DNA from: Enterocloster hominis (ex Liu et al. 2021)
GTDB taxonomy: Bacteria > Bacillota > Clostridia > Lachnospirales > Lachnospiraceae
DNA: 64,000 nucleotides
Assembly: GCA_014385265.1 (NCBI GenBank)
Contig: JACRTJ010000014.1
Location: forward strand, 1 to 64,000
Direction of reading: 5' to 3'
Each line of letters begins with the position of its first letter. The stretch's first letter is position 1. A program made the position numbers and the translations under genes. Shown piece by piece: positions 36,340 to 45,119 of the stretch. The notes under the pieces are model-generated. The model did not search any database. It worked only from the letters and a program-made list of their open reading frames with translations, and was not told the DNA's origin.

Positions 36340-36627
36340 TGCATTGGACGGGGAGATTGCGTTGTGGAGGCAGATGCAAAATCAAACATCCGATAAATCT
36401 GTTTATATCAGGCACCAGATTCTCTTGAGTTTTCTTGCATCCTGTAAGTATTATAGCCATTTTTCATAGCTTTTTCAAGGGCGCGGCAGGCGAATCTGCT
36501 GAAATAAGTGCCGTTTATACTGTAAAATCCATATGTGCTGTATGGCTCTTGACATAAACAGATTTATGTCCTTCAGTGCCGTACTCCCCTGGTTCTTGCT
36601 CCCCAAATATATAAGGAGGAATGCAAT
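36340..36627 (+). other. Leader region of the large surface protein gene
   Basis: No gene. A weak promoter can be drawn as TTGAGT (36425-36430), 18-nt spacer, TATTAT (36449-36454). A perfect inverted repeat GACATAAA-CAGA-TTTATGTC lies at 36551-36570, between the putative promoter and the ribosome site AAGGAGG (36612 region). It could be an operator or an mRNA hairpin. Confidence 0.4.
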
Positions 36628-39531
36628 ATGAGAAAGTGCAAGCGGATCGTGTCGGCGATGCTGGCGGTCTCTATGGTAATGGGCATGACGGCCTTCCCGG
36701 CACTGGCGGAACCCTTGGGAATCCAGGGCGAGAGCCGTGTGGAAACCGGAATTACGGTGGTGTCCAATACCTATACCTATGGCAACGCTGCAGTAACCTC
36801 GTACTATGCCAATGGAAATCCAGTGACCGTAGAAGAGTACGAAGGCAGCACCTATGTCCATCTGGACAGCCATCCGGCCTATGATAATACCTGGGTCAAG
36901 GTGGAAGGAAAGGGTAAGGACAAGTATACTGCCATCGTCGGCGGCGGGATAGAAGGAAATCTGCCGTCCACCCAGATTACGATGAAAAGCGGAGCTGTCA
37001 CATATTTGATCGGCTCTTCCAGCGGAGAGAAAGCAGCGGGAAAGACGTATGATGTGGAGGATGCCCGGATCACCGTGGAGGGCGGCAGTGTAGATATCAT
37101 TTATGCCAACCGTTCGATATCCAGCGGAAACGGCACGTTCTCCAAGGCCAGTGAACAGCATATCGGAACGGGAACAGTCACCGTTAAAAATAATGCTGTT
37201 GTTGGAAATGTTTTCGGGTGCTTTGGCTATACATCCATAGATGATCTGACCATCAATATTGAAGGTAATGCGACCGTAAGGGAATCGGTTATGCCTGGCG
37301 CAACGAACGGCACTCTTGCCAAGGGAACGCTGAATGTAAACGGCCCGGGCGTGACCATTGGAGAGGTGGCCGGATGCCAGCGTACTCTGATCGAAAGCCT
37401 GGATATGAATTTCATTGAGGGCGAGGTCAAGGGCGTGATTTCTGCTGGCTCCCAGTATAACCAGACGGAAGCGGAGGGAATTTCCCAATGGGGATTTGGC
37501 GATATCAACTACGGAATCGTAAAAGATGCGGATCTCTATCTGGGAGAAAACTTTAAGTATCGCGCTGTTTTCGGCGGGTTCCAGTCGATCCAGGAGCATG
37601 TAAAAGAATTTTACAGCCGGTTTGCTGGTTCAACAGAAAACCAGAAAGACATCCTTGCTTCTTACGGATTTAAGGAAGACGGAAATCTGGATACGGTCAT
37701 CCGTATCACGGCAGCATCGAAGGGTACGCCCAGCGAAGATGGAAAATATCCGTACTATACGGCGAATAGGACCGGCGTTCAGTATAAAGGCGTTGTTCCG
37801 GATCTTCTTGCGGAACCGGTTCCCGGCGTGACGGTAACCTCCGCACCGGCTTCTGTAACAGCGGATACGGAAAATGTAAAGCTGGAAGTGAATGGGGAGA
37901 AGGAGGTCGGGGCAGAAGTAAAACTCCTGGTTCCCATGGCTTCTCCGTCCAATGCCATCCAGTGGGAGAGTGATAATGAATCTGTGGTTTCGGTGGAAGC
38001 CTCCAGTGAGGACGGGACCCGGGCGGTTCTGACTGGCAATGACATTGGTGCGGCGGCTGTGACCGCTTCCTATACGGAAACCATCAATGGAAAAGAATAT
38101 ACCGTATCAGATACGGTCCATGTGAGTGTTGGCGGAGATTTCCTTGTGACTGCAGCTCCTGAGACGGCAAAGATCGGCGATATCATTTCCTTTACCGCTT
38201 CGGCAAAGAAGGCGGCGAAAACGTCTGGAATGGTTACCGCCACAGCCAGCGACGCAGCATACACATGGACGATCGACGACGGCTCTGTGGCTGAGATCGA
38301 GACCTCTGAGCCGAGGAAAATGACGGCAAAAGCTGTGGGCGCAGGAAATGCCACAGCATCGGTCCGGTTTGAGGACGAGGCTTCTGACAACCGCGCAGAG
38401 GGCAGCACGTCCTTTACCGTAGAAGCGCCGGAGGTTTCTCTGGCAGTGCCGGAAACGGTGACTCTTGGCCAGACCTTCCAGGCAGAGACAAAGGTTTCCA
38501 ACTATACTGGAAAGGATCCAGAAGGTTTGGGAATTATTGTACATACGGATTTTGATGCAGAGACTATGGTATCCACCGGAAATGTGGACGAGTATGTGGC
38601 CATCGATGTACCGGCAGCGGACGCAGAAGGCCAGATCTATGCCGTTCTTTCCTATCCGGCGGCCAATGGAGAAACAAAAGAAACAACACTATCCAGAAAG
38701 ATTGCTGTAACAATTCCCCAGGTGGAAACGGAAACGGTTTATCTGGATACGAAGGATAAGAAGGAAGCTAATATTGATCTTCCAGTTTTTGTAAGGAACG
38801 TATTAAAACATGGCGGCTCTGTGGAAGTGAAAGAGGAAGACGGAGCGGTCGTAAAGGCAGAAATGGACGAAGCAGCGGCTAAGATCCAGCTGTCTGCGGC
38901 AGATAGCGGAAATACAGTAGTCCGCGTGGCCCTTCCCAGCGGAACGGTCCTGGCCTCGTATCCGGTCATCGTCTTTGACGCTTCTGAGGAAGCCAGAGCA
39001 GAGGACGGAGGCGCCAGTGTTGATGTGAGCGAACTGACCGTGGAGACACCGAAGCTTCCTAAAGAGGTTTCCGGTGTTGTTTCCGAAGAACAGTTTGCAC
39101 AGAAGGTGGAGGAGGCTGACCAGTCTGTGATGGATCTGGATAAAAACCAGGCGGTTGTGGGCAATAAGAATGCAGTTCATGATCTGGCTGCGGCAGTAAA
39201 GGGCAATGGTCTGCTGGAAGAGGGCGAGCATGCCCGGATCTCTCTGTCACAGACACCCAAGAGCATATCCTATGAAACGATCGTGGAAAAGGATGCGGCC
39301 GGAAATGTGACAGGCGTGAAGGTGCTTCCCAAGACCATGGTATTCGAGGTGAACGCCAGCAAAGTCCTTCTGGACGAGAATGGCCAGGTGATCTCTGGAA
39401 CCCAGGAAGAACTGGATCTTTCTTCCGATAAGCTGGCGAGACGGCTTTCCTTTAGGTTCCGGCTTCCGGTACCGTCTTTGGTGGAGGACCAGTATGCCAA
39501 TGTGGAGCATGAAGGAGAAAGCATCGGCTAG
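36628..39531 (+). CDS. Large secreted Ig-like surface protein, ended by an in-frame TAG
   Basis: 967 aa as written. Signal peptide (IVSAMLAVSMVMGMTAFPALA-EP), an N-terminal beta-rich region (about 30-390) with repeated adhesin-like beta strands, then Ig-like modules of the BIG_2 type (about 400-510: SNAIQWESDNESVVSVEAS, GAAAVTASYTETINGKEY; and a second about 510-610: AYTWTIDDGSVAEIE, NATASVRFEDEA), and further beta domains. AAGGAGG lies 9 nt before the ATG. The frame stops at TAG 39529-39531 but continues open for another 172 codons with matching domain logic, so the intact protein was, or still is by readthrough, about 1140 aa. Confidence 0.82.
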   Translation: MRKCKRIVSAMLAVSMVMGMTAFPALAEPLGIQGESRVETGITVVSNTYTYGNAAVTSYYANGNPVTVEEYEGSTYVHLDSHPAYDNTWVKVEGKGKDKYTAIVGGGIEGNLPSTQITMKSGAVTYLIGSSSGEKAAGKTYDVEDARITVEGGSVDIIYANRSISSGNGTFSKASEQHIGTGTVTVKNNAVVGNVFGCFGYTSIDDLTINIEGNATVRESVMPGATNGTLAKGTLNVNGPGVTIGEVAGCQRTLIESLDMNFIEGEVKGVISAGSQYNQTEAEGISQWGFGDINYGIVKDADLYLGENFKYRAVFGGFQSIQEHVKEFYSRFAGSTENQKDILASYGFKEDGNLDTVIRITAASKGTPSEDGKYPYYTANRTGVQYKGVVPDLLAEPVPGVTVTSAPASVTADTENVKLEVNGEKEVGAEVKLLVPMASPSNAIQWESDNESVVSVEASSEDGTRAVLTGNDIGAAAVTASYTETINGKEYTVSDTVHVSVGGDFLVTAAPETAKIGDIISFTASAKKAAKTSGMVTATASDAAYTWTIDDGSVAEIETSEPRKMTAKAVGAGNATASVRFEDEASDNRAEGSTSFTVEAPEVSLAVPETVTLGQTFQAETKVSNYTGKDPEGLGIIVHTDFDAETMVSTGNVDEYVAIDVPAADAEGQIYAVLSYPAANGETKETTLSRKIAVTIPQVETETVYLDTKDKKEANIDLPVFVRNVLKHGGSVEVKEEDGAVVKAEMDEAAAKIQLSAADSGNTVVRVALPSGTVLASYPVIVFDASEEARAEDGGASVDVSELTVETPKLPKEVSGVVSEEQFAQKVEEADQSVMDLDKNQAVVGNKNAVHDLAAAVKGNGLLEEGEHARISLSQTPKSISYETIVEKDAAGNVTGVKVLPKTMVFEVNASKVLLDENGQVISGTQEELDLSSDKLARRLSFRFRLPVPSLVEDQYANVEHEGESIG

Positions 39532-40050
39532 TATACGATCGAGAACGAAAATGGATATAAGTTCATCACGATCAGCACCTGGCATTTAAGCGAGTTTAAG
39601 CTGACGTTTACCAACGAAAAGGAAAAAATATCCTCTGGCGGCAGTTCTGGTTCCTCCTATGGCCGCGGCCGGTGGTATCTGGAGGACAAGGCAGCGAATA
39701 AGACTGGCGAGTGGGTGAAGAATGACACTGGCTGGTGGTTCCGTTATAATGATGGAACGTGGCCGGCTTCCAGATGGGCGGAGCTAGTATGGAACGGCGC
39801 TTCCAGCTGGTACTATTTCAACGCCGACGGCTATATGGAGACAGGGTGGCTGAACGAAGGCGGACATTGGTATTATCTGCATCCGTATTCCGATGGAACC
39901 CAGGGCTATATGTATACCGGATGGCATGAGATCGGCGGCAAGTGGTATTTCTTCAATACCGTAAGCGGCGGTCCGTTGGGATCCATGGCAGCTGGGACAA
40001 CAACTACGGATGGATATACAGTGGGCGCAGATGGCGCATGGATCAGGTAA
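39532..40050 (+). pseudogene. Detached C-terminal wall-binding repeats of the surface protein
   Basis: Directly in frame after the TAG: YTIENENGYKFITISTWHLSEFKLTF completes the preceding beta domain. A Gly/Ser-rich linker follows, then cell-wall (choline-binding-like) repeats (GEWVKNDTGWWFRYNDG..., SWYYFNADGYMETGWL, GHWYYLHPYSDG, KWYFFNT) ending at TAA. No ribosome site starts this part separately. Without it the protein would be secreted but not held at the wall. Causes could be a nonsense mutation, an assembly error, or regulated amber readthrough. Confidence 0.75.
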
Positions 40051-40095
40051 AGGAGATCCTTTGGAAACCAGAACATGAGAATGGGATGGAAGAAT

Positions 40096-40128
40096 GGAGA
40101 TGCGGAGAAATCTGCATCTCCGTTTTTT
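40096..40128 (+). terminator. Terminator after the surface protein
   Basis: GGAGATGC (40096-40103) pairs with GCATCTCC (40114-40121) around a short loop, followed by GTTTTTT. Confidence 0.88.
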
Positions 40129-40283
40129 ATATCACCAGGAAAGTTCGCCCTATGATATAAAAAATGCTCCGCTAAATAAAAAGCAAGACATATATTTACA
40201 AGAAAATCGAAATAAAATATATTATAGATAGATAAAGAAAAAGCGAAAAAGAAAGCAATTCAGTCAGGAAGGAGTGGATCTGA

Positions 40284-41078
40284 ATGAAAAAAGAATATCA
40301 CCATGAAACTTTCTGGACCAGGTTTTTGACAGCCGCGTTAGTCGTGTACCTGCTCCGGGTGCTCTTGATAGCCGGGGAGGGAAAAGGAGAGCCGGAGGTA
40401 TCCGTAGGAAGATTTTCAGTGGATGCTGCGTTTTCAGAAACAAAGGAATTTCTTCCGCCCTCGTATCTGGAGGCGGCCAGAGATCCGGAATTTAAAGAGT
40501 CGTTGATCTGTCTGGGATACCAGGAGCCGGGAGCGCAGACCGGGACATACAGGTACTGGTTCCAGTATGCCGGTGAGAGAGCGCCGGAGGTCATTTATGT
40601 GAAGCGGCCGCCGGTATACGTTCTCCGGGAAATGGAGCCGGTTTCCGCAGAGCTTTCAGATGAACTTCCGGTGCAGATGGAATATGGAGACGGCACAGGC
40701 TGGTTTGACGTGACAGAGGTATCCTGTGTCCAGTCCGGGGAAGGCGCTTATGAGATCCGGATCAAGGCCCATATGCTGCGGGATGCGTACCCGGGGACGG
40801 TGACACTGGCTCTTGGAGATGCAGTCCTGGCGCGGAAGCCGGAGAGCTCTGAGGATGAGCGGTACGCGGCGGCCCTGTTCGGCCGGGACCATGGGTATTC
40901 CTCGGACACGTTTGTATTTGTGTATGAGATGAAGAACGGGAGTACCTATGAAACAGTAACAGAACGGCTGAGAACGGCAGTGCTGTCTGCCGGGAATCCC
41001 TATGAGAAGCAGGAAGAGGCAGAATTGGAGATGGAGGTACAGGGAGGCATCCAGGTCCATCTGGTCCCGGCGGCGTAG
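40284..41078 (+). CDS. Hypothetical membrane-anchored extracellular protein
   Basis: 264 aa, family not recognised. A short basic N-terminus and one membrane segment (FLTAALVVYLLRVLLIAG, about 13-30) are followed by a soluble, mainly beta domain with many acidic residues and two cysteines (SLICLGY, EVSCVQS). AAGGAGTGG is 6 nt before the ATG. It stands alone after the surface protein and before a hairpin-rich gap. The topology suggests an extracytoplasmic role. Confidence 0.65.
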   Translation: MKKEYHHETFWTRFLTAALVVYLLRVLLIAGEGKGEPEVSVGRFSVDAAFSETKEFLPPSYLEAARDPEFKESLICLGYQEPGAQTGTYRYWFQYAGERAPEVIYVKRPPVYVLREMEPVSAELSDELPVQMEYGDGTGWFDVTEVSCVQSGEGAYEIRIKAHMLRDAYPGTVTLALGDAVLARKPESSEDERYAAALFGRDHGYSSDTFVFVYEMKNGSTYETVTERLRTAVLSAGNPYEKQEEAELEMEVQGGIQVHLVPAA

Positions 41079-41222
41079 AGGCGCTGTGTGCCAGCAGGGG
41101 ATTTTCCAGCTCACGCTTCTGGAGCTGCTCTGGTGAGGAAACGCAGTCATATCTGCCGGATCATCTGACGTTTGGCAGTACGGGAAGTAATGAGCTGGCT
41201 GAACTATGCATAAAAAGTGTCC

Positions 41223-41361
41223 GGGATTTTTTGAGCAAAAATCCCTCAAAACAGGAAAATTTGGGTACCAGATGCAAAAAAAATCCCCAGTGCCCAAAAA
41301 CAGGAGAAATTTTGGGTACTGGAGAAAAAAGTCCTGGATCCTGCCCAAACGGGCCGGGCCC
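41223..41361. repeat. Cluster of hairpins and imperfect repeats
   Basis: In the 367-bp gap after the previous gene, GGGATTTTT-(T)TGAGC-AAAAATCCC lies at 41223-41245. CCAGTGCCCAAAA (41287-41299) pairs with TTTTGGGTACTGG (41310-41322, one wobble). A near-direct copy ACAGGAAAATTTGGGTACCAG-like precedes the latter, and GGGCCGGGCCC closes the cluster. One strand can be read as a short basic frame without a ribosome site. It looks like a dispersed intergenic repeat or complex terminator, not a gene. Confidence 0.5.
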
Positions 41362-41445
41362 AGATGGAATTTCAATGTCGGCAGACCCGGGCGAAATACT
41401 GGAAACGCCCCCATCCTGGCGGCCGCCGACAGGCGCGTTTCCGGC

Positions 41446-42699
41446 TTACTGATCGTTGGTCAGCTTCAGCTTATCAAACACGTAGAATACCAGGCTAAGG
41501 ATCATTCCGGTGACGCAGGCCAGCACCATACCGGTGAGCTGGACGTTTCCAAAGTTCACCTTAATGCCGGAGAGTCCGGTGACGAAGATCACGGCAGTCA
41601 GGGCCTGGTTCCGGTTTTTGCCGTAGTCCACCTGGGAATCCACCAGGATCCGCAGGCCGGAGGTGCCGATCATTCCATAAAGCAGGAAGGAGATCCCGCC
41701 GATGACCGGGCCGGGGATGGTCTGGATCAGGGCCGACAGCTTTCCGATGAAGGAGCAGATGATGGAAAATACGGCCGCGCCGGCGATGACCTGGACGCTG
41801 TATACCTTGGTGACGGCCATAACGCCGATGTTCTCCCCATAGGTGGTGGTGGGAACGGAGCCGATGAGACCGGACAGCATGGTGGAGAAATTATCTCCGA
41901 ACAGACTGCGGTGGAGTCCCGGTTCCTTTAGGAGATCGCGGTTTACGATCTTGCTGGTGACCACCTGGTGCCCGATGTGCTCGGAGGTGATGACCAGGAT
42001 CACCGGAAGGATGATCAGGATGGCCTGGAGATCAAACTTTGGAGCAGAAAAGTTTGGCAGGGCAAAGATCGGAGCGGTCATGACAGCGGAAAAGTCCAGG
42101 ATCCCGGTAATGGCCGCAGCCACGTATCCGGCGATCACGGCGATCAGGATCGGGATCACAGAGAGGAAGCCGCGGAACAGGACGGAGCCGAATACGGCAA
42201 AGCCCAGGGTCACGAAAAATACGATGGCATTCCGGGGATCGATGACTTCATCCAGAAGGCCGGCGTTGCTGGCGGCGCTGCCGGAGAGCTCCAGACCGAT
42301 GAGAGCCACCACAGGGCCCATGGCGGCGGGAGGAAGGACGATGTCGATCCATTTATACCCCACTTTATAAATGATGAACGCCAGGATACAGCCCACAAAG
42401 CCCACAGCCACGAAGCCGCCCAGGGCGTATTCATAGCCCCAGTTGGCAATGACGATGCCGGCAGGAGCCAGAAAGGCGAAGCTGGAGCCCAGATAGGCCG
42501 GAGCCTTTCCCTTGGTGACCAGAATGAAAAGCAGAGTGCCCAGCCCGTTCATGAAAAGAACGACGGCCGGGTTGATCCCGAACAGGAAGGGGACCAGCAC
42601 TGACGCGCCGAACATGGCGAACATGTGCTGGATGCTTAAGGGGATCAGAAGCCGGAAGGGGACCTTGTCCTCCACCTGGATGATCGTGTGGTTTTCCAT
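41446..42699 (-). CDS. uraA: Uracil permease (NCS2/UraA family)
   Basis: 417 aa, about 14 hydrophobic segments. UraA features: PFRLLIPLSIQHMFAMFGASVLVPFLFGINPAV, SEHIGHQVVTSKIV (Glu of the substrate site) and SVPTTTYGENIGVMAVT. Imports uracil, or possibly xanthine, with a cation. AGGAGG lies 7 nt before ATG 42699; the longer frame has no ribosome site. No pyrimidine attenuator was recognised upstream. Monocistronic. Confidence 0.9.
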   Translation of the reverse strand: MENHTIIQVEDKVPFRLLIPLSIQHMFAMFGASVLVPFLFGINPAVVLFMNGLGTLLFILVTKGKAPAYLGSSFAFLAPAGIVIANWGYEYALGGFVAVGFVGCILAFIIYKVGYKWIDIVLPPAAMGPVVALIGLELSGSAASNAGLLDEVIDPRNAIVFFVTLGFAVFGSVLFRGFLSVIPILIAVIAGYVAAAITGILDFSAVMTAPIFALPNFSAPKFDLQAILIILPVILVITSEHIGHQVVTSKIVNRDLLKEPGLHRSLFGDNFSTMLSGLIGSVPTTTYGENIGVMAVTKVYSVQVIAGAAVFSIICSFIGKLSALIQTIPGPVIGGISFLLYGMIGTSGLRILVDSQVDYGKNRNQALTAVIFVTGLSGIKVNFGNVQLTGMVLACVTGMILSLVFYVFDKLKLTNDQ

Positions 42700-42841
42700 A
42701 CGAAACCTCCTAAATATAATTTTTGAGAAAATCATGAAATTTCGTGTTTCATTTTAGCATAAGAAGGCGTTTTGTCAAATAGAAAAATCAGAGGAACAGA
42801 AGGAACTGCTGCCGGATACTGTAAAAAATCTCACAGCCAGG

Positions 42842-42871
42842 TTGACAAAATGGCAGGACCCCTATGATAAT
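42842..42871 (+). promoter_or_regulatory. Promoter of the threonine dehydratase-like gene
   Basis: TTGACA (42842-42847), 18-nt spacer, GATAAT (42866-42871). An overlapping TATGAT at 42863 would have a 15-nt spacer. About 130 nt of untranslated leader precede ATG 43004. Confidence 0.7.
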
Positions 42872-43003
42872 AGCTATATAATTAGAAAAAGGATGTTCCG
42901 GGACCGGCAGAGGGAGCAGTGTTCTGCCGGATCTCCGCGAAAAGGGAACTGGACAATGGCCGCTCTGAGAATGAACGGCGGTGAAGAAAAGGAGGAGAAG
43001 GTA

Positions 43004-43969
43004 ATGGAATTTACGGGAAAACAGATCCAGGAGGCCAGGGAACGGATCGCTCCGTTTGTGGATGAGACTCCGCTTCTGAGGCTTAAGGCACTGGATGCAT
43101 ACCTGGGCTGCCAGGTATATGTCAAGGCAGAGTGTATGCAGAAGACCGGGGCATTTAAGCTCCGGGGGGCCATGAACCGGATCCTGACGCTGACAGATGA
43201 GGAGCTTTCTCGAGGGATCGTGGCGGCATCTTCGGGGAACCACGGACGGGCCATCGCTTATGGTGCCAGAATGAAGGGGGCCAGGGCGGTGATCGTAATG
43301 CCGCGGACGGCTCCGGAGGCAAAGAAAAAAGCTATTATGGAGCTGGGGGCCGAGGTGGTGCTCTGCGAAGCACCGGAGCGGTTCGAGGTGGCGGAGCGGA
43401 TCTGTATGGAGAGGGGCAGCACCATGATCCCGCCCTATGACGATTACGATGTGATGGCAGGCCAGGGGACTCTGGGCCTGGAACTGATGGAACAGTGTCC
43501 GGAGCTTTCCACAGTCATCGTCCCGGCCAGCGGCGGCGGACTCATCGGCGGCGTTTCTGCGGCGGTGAAATCCGTGTCGGATCATACAAAGGTATACGGG
43601 GCGGAGCCGTCGGCCCTTCCGCGGTACACGGAGAGCCTGAAGGCCGGGGAACCGGTGCTGGTGCCCATGAAGAAGTCCCTGGCTGATGCCCTGGTGTCCC
43701 AGCGGCCGGGCCTTAAAAATTTCCCGGTGGTGAAGGCGTATGTGGACGGCTTCGCATCGGTGGATGATCCGTTCATGCTGAAGGGTATGGAGCTGCTCCT
43801 GATGGAGGGGAAGGTCCTGGCGGAGCCGTCGGCCTGTATCGGGATCGGCGCCGTTTTAGAGGGGCGGATCCCGGTGGGAAAAGAGGATAAGGTCTGTTTT
43901 GTGATCTCGGGCGGAAATCTGGGATTTGAACAGCTGGAGATCCTAAAGGACGCAGCCCAGTTCGCTTAA
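43004..43969 (+). CDS. PLP-dependent threonine/serine dehydratase-like enzyme
   Basis: 321 aa, fold type II PLP enzyme. Schiff-base Lys52 in KTGAFKLRGA, SSGNHGRAIAY, phosphate loop SGGGLIGG, and ISGGN near the end. The length and absence of an ACT domain fit the catabolic threonine ammonia-lyase/serine racemase group rather than the IlvA feedback-controlled form. GGAGGAGAAGG lies upstream of ATG 43004. It ends convergent with bioB, overlapping it by 27 bp. Confidence 0.87.
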   Translation: MEFTGKQIQEARERIAPFVDETPLLRLKALDAYLGCQVYVKAECMQKTGAFKLRGAMNRILTLTDEELSRGIVAASSGNHGRAIAYGARMKGARAVIVMPRTAPEAKKKAIMELGAEVVLCEAPERFEVAERICMERGSTMIPPYDDYDVMAGQGTLGLELMEQCPELSTVIVPASGGGLIGGVSAAVKSVSDHTKVYGAEPSALPRYTESLKAGEPVLVPMKKSLADALVSQRPGLKNFPVVKAYVDGFASVDDPFMLKGMELLLMEGKVLAEPSACIGIGAVLEGRIPVGKEDKVCFVISGGNLGFEQLEILKDAAQFA

Positions 43970-44911
43970 CATCTGAAGATCCGCAGCCGTGGAGATGCCG
44001 GAGGTGGTCAGCATATCGCCGGAGATGGCGGCATTGGCGCCGGAAAGGAAACAGCTCCGCCCTTTGTCGGGAAGGAGGCCCCGTCCTCCAGCCAGGCGGA
44101 TGAAGGCATCTGGAAGAAGGAAGCGGAATACGGCCACGATCCGGCGCATCTGGTCTCCGGTCAGCGGGGCCAGGTGTCCCAAGGGCGTCCCGGGAATGGG
44201 GTTCAGCATGTTGACGGGAACTGAGCGGATCCCCAGCTCCCGCAGCGAGAGCGCCATGTCCACCTGGTCCTCTGGGGTCTCGCCCATGCCCACGATCCCG
44301 CCGCTGCACACTGTAAGCCCGGCGGCCTGGGCGGCTTTTATGGCGGCCAGCTTCTGGTCAAAGGTGTGGGTGGTGCACACATTGGGGAAATTGCTCCGGG
44401 AGGTCTCCAGATTGTTGTGGATCCGGGTGACACCTGCTTCCTTCAGCTTTTCATACTGAGACTGGTCCAGGAGACCGAAGGAGGCGCAGACCAGACAGCC
44501 GGTTTCTTTCCGGATCCTCTGGATGGCCAGGCACATCCGGTCCACCTCCCTATCGTTTAACTGCCTGCCGGAGGTCACGATAGAAAAGCGGGGAACACCC
44601 TGTCTGTGATTCCTTCCAGCTTCCTGGACAATGGTATCAGCATCCAGCAGAGGATATTCCTCTGCGCTGGAAGAAGAATAGGCGGATTGGGCGCAGAACC
44701 GGCAGTTTTCCGGGCAGCGGCCGCTCTTCCCGTTGATGATGGTACAGAGGTCGAAGCGGTTCTGGCAGAAATGGAGCTGGATCTGGCGGGCGGCGGAGCA
44801 GAGTTCCTCCAGGGGAGCCTCATAAAGGGCCAGGGCTTCCTCCCGGGAGATCATGCCGCCGTTTAAGATCCGTGTTTTCAGTTCCTGGATCATGGTCATA
44901 GGTTCAGTCAT
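43943..44911 (-). CDS. bioB: Biotin synthase
   Basis: 322 aa radical-SAM enzyme converting dethiobiotin to biotin. Cluster-binding Cys66, Cys70 and Cys73 in GRCPENCRFCAQS; HNNLETS, TVCSGGIVGMGE, NPIPGTPL and AGGRG are all standard BioB motifs. AGGAGG lies 6 nt before the ATG. No other biotin gene is adjacent. Two BirA-type palindromes lie just upstream, so expression should follow biotin status. Confidence 0.95.
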   Translation of the reverse strand: MTEPMTMIQELKTRILNGGMISREEALALYEAPLEELCSAARQIQLHFCQNRFDLCTIINGKSGRCPENCRFCAQSAYSSSSAEEYPLLDADTIVQEAGRNHRQGVPRFSIVTSGRQLNDREVDRMCLAIQRIRKETGCLVCASFGLLDQSQYEKLKEAGVTRIHNNLETSRSNFPNVCTTHTFDQKLAAIKAAQAAGLTVCSGGIVGMGETPEDQVDMALSLRELGIRSVPVNMLNPIPGTPLGHLAPLTGDQMRRIVAVFRFLLPDAFIRLAGGRGLLPDKGRSCFLSGANAAISGDMLTTSGISTAADLQMLSELGCVL

Positions 44912-44925
44912 GGGTGCCTCCTAAA

Positions 44926-44952
44926 GTAAACTAAAAATTTTATATAGTTTAC
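44926..44952. promoter_or_regulatory. Candidate BirA operator proximal to bioB
   Basis: GTAAACTA-N11-TAGTTTAC, a perfect 8-bp dyad whose GTAAAC/GTTTAC cores are 15 nt apart, similar to known BirA sites. It sits 15 nt upstream of the bioB start, overlapping the probable -10 region on the minus strand. Confidence 0.7.
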
Positions 44953-44973
44953 AATATCATAAAAACAGAGAAA

Positions 44974-45002
44974 TGTAAACCATATATTAAATTTGGTTGA
45001 CA
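44974..45002. promoter_or_regulatory. Second candidate BirA operator
   Basis: TGTAAACC-N13-GGTTGACA, one mismatch from a perfect dyad, with the same 15-nt spacing between the cores as the proximal site. It may add cooperativity for bioB or control the divergent acyltransferase gene. Confidence 0.6.
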
Positions 45003-45119
45003 AACAGAGGGAGGAAAACTGCCTTGACAATCCGGCTGAAATTCCGCAAAATAAGAGGAAGAGAGGGGCTGGAGAGTCTGCTTTTCCGGCCCTGGGAAAA
45101 TACGGAGGGATGGATGCAA

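Noticed and set aside
36475-37599. Long minus-strand frame of 374 codons over the surface protein gene
   Set aside because: It has no ribosome site or family resemblance, and the opposite strand has signal peptide, ribosome site and domain structure.
43773-44309. Minus-strand Arg/Pro-rich frame across the threonine dehydratase and bioB ends
   Set aside because: It runs in a different frame from bioB on the same strand and has the composition of an out-of-frame GC-rich translation.
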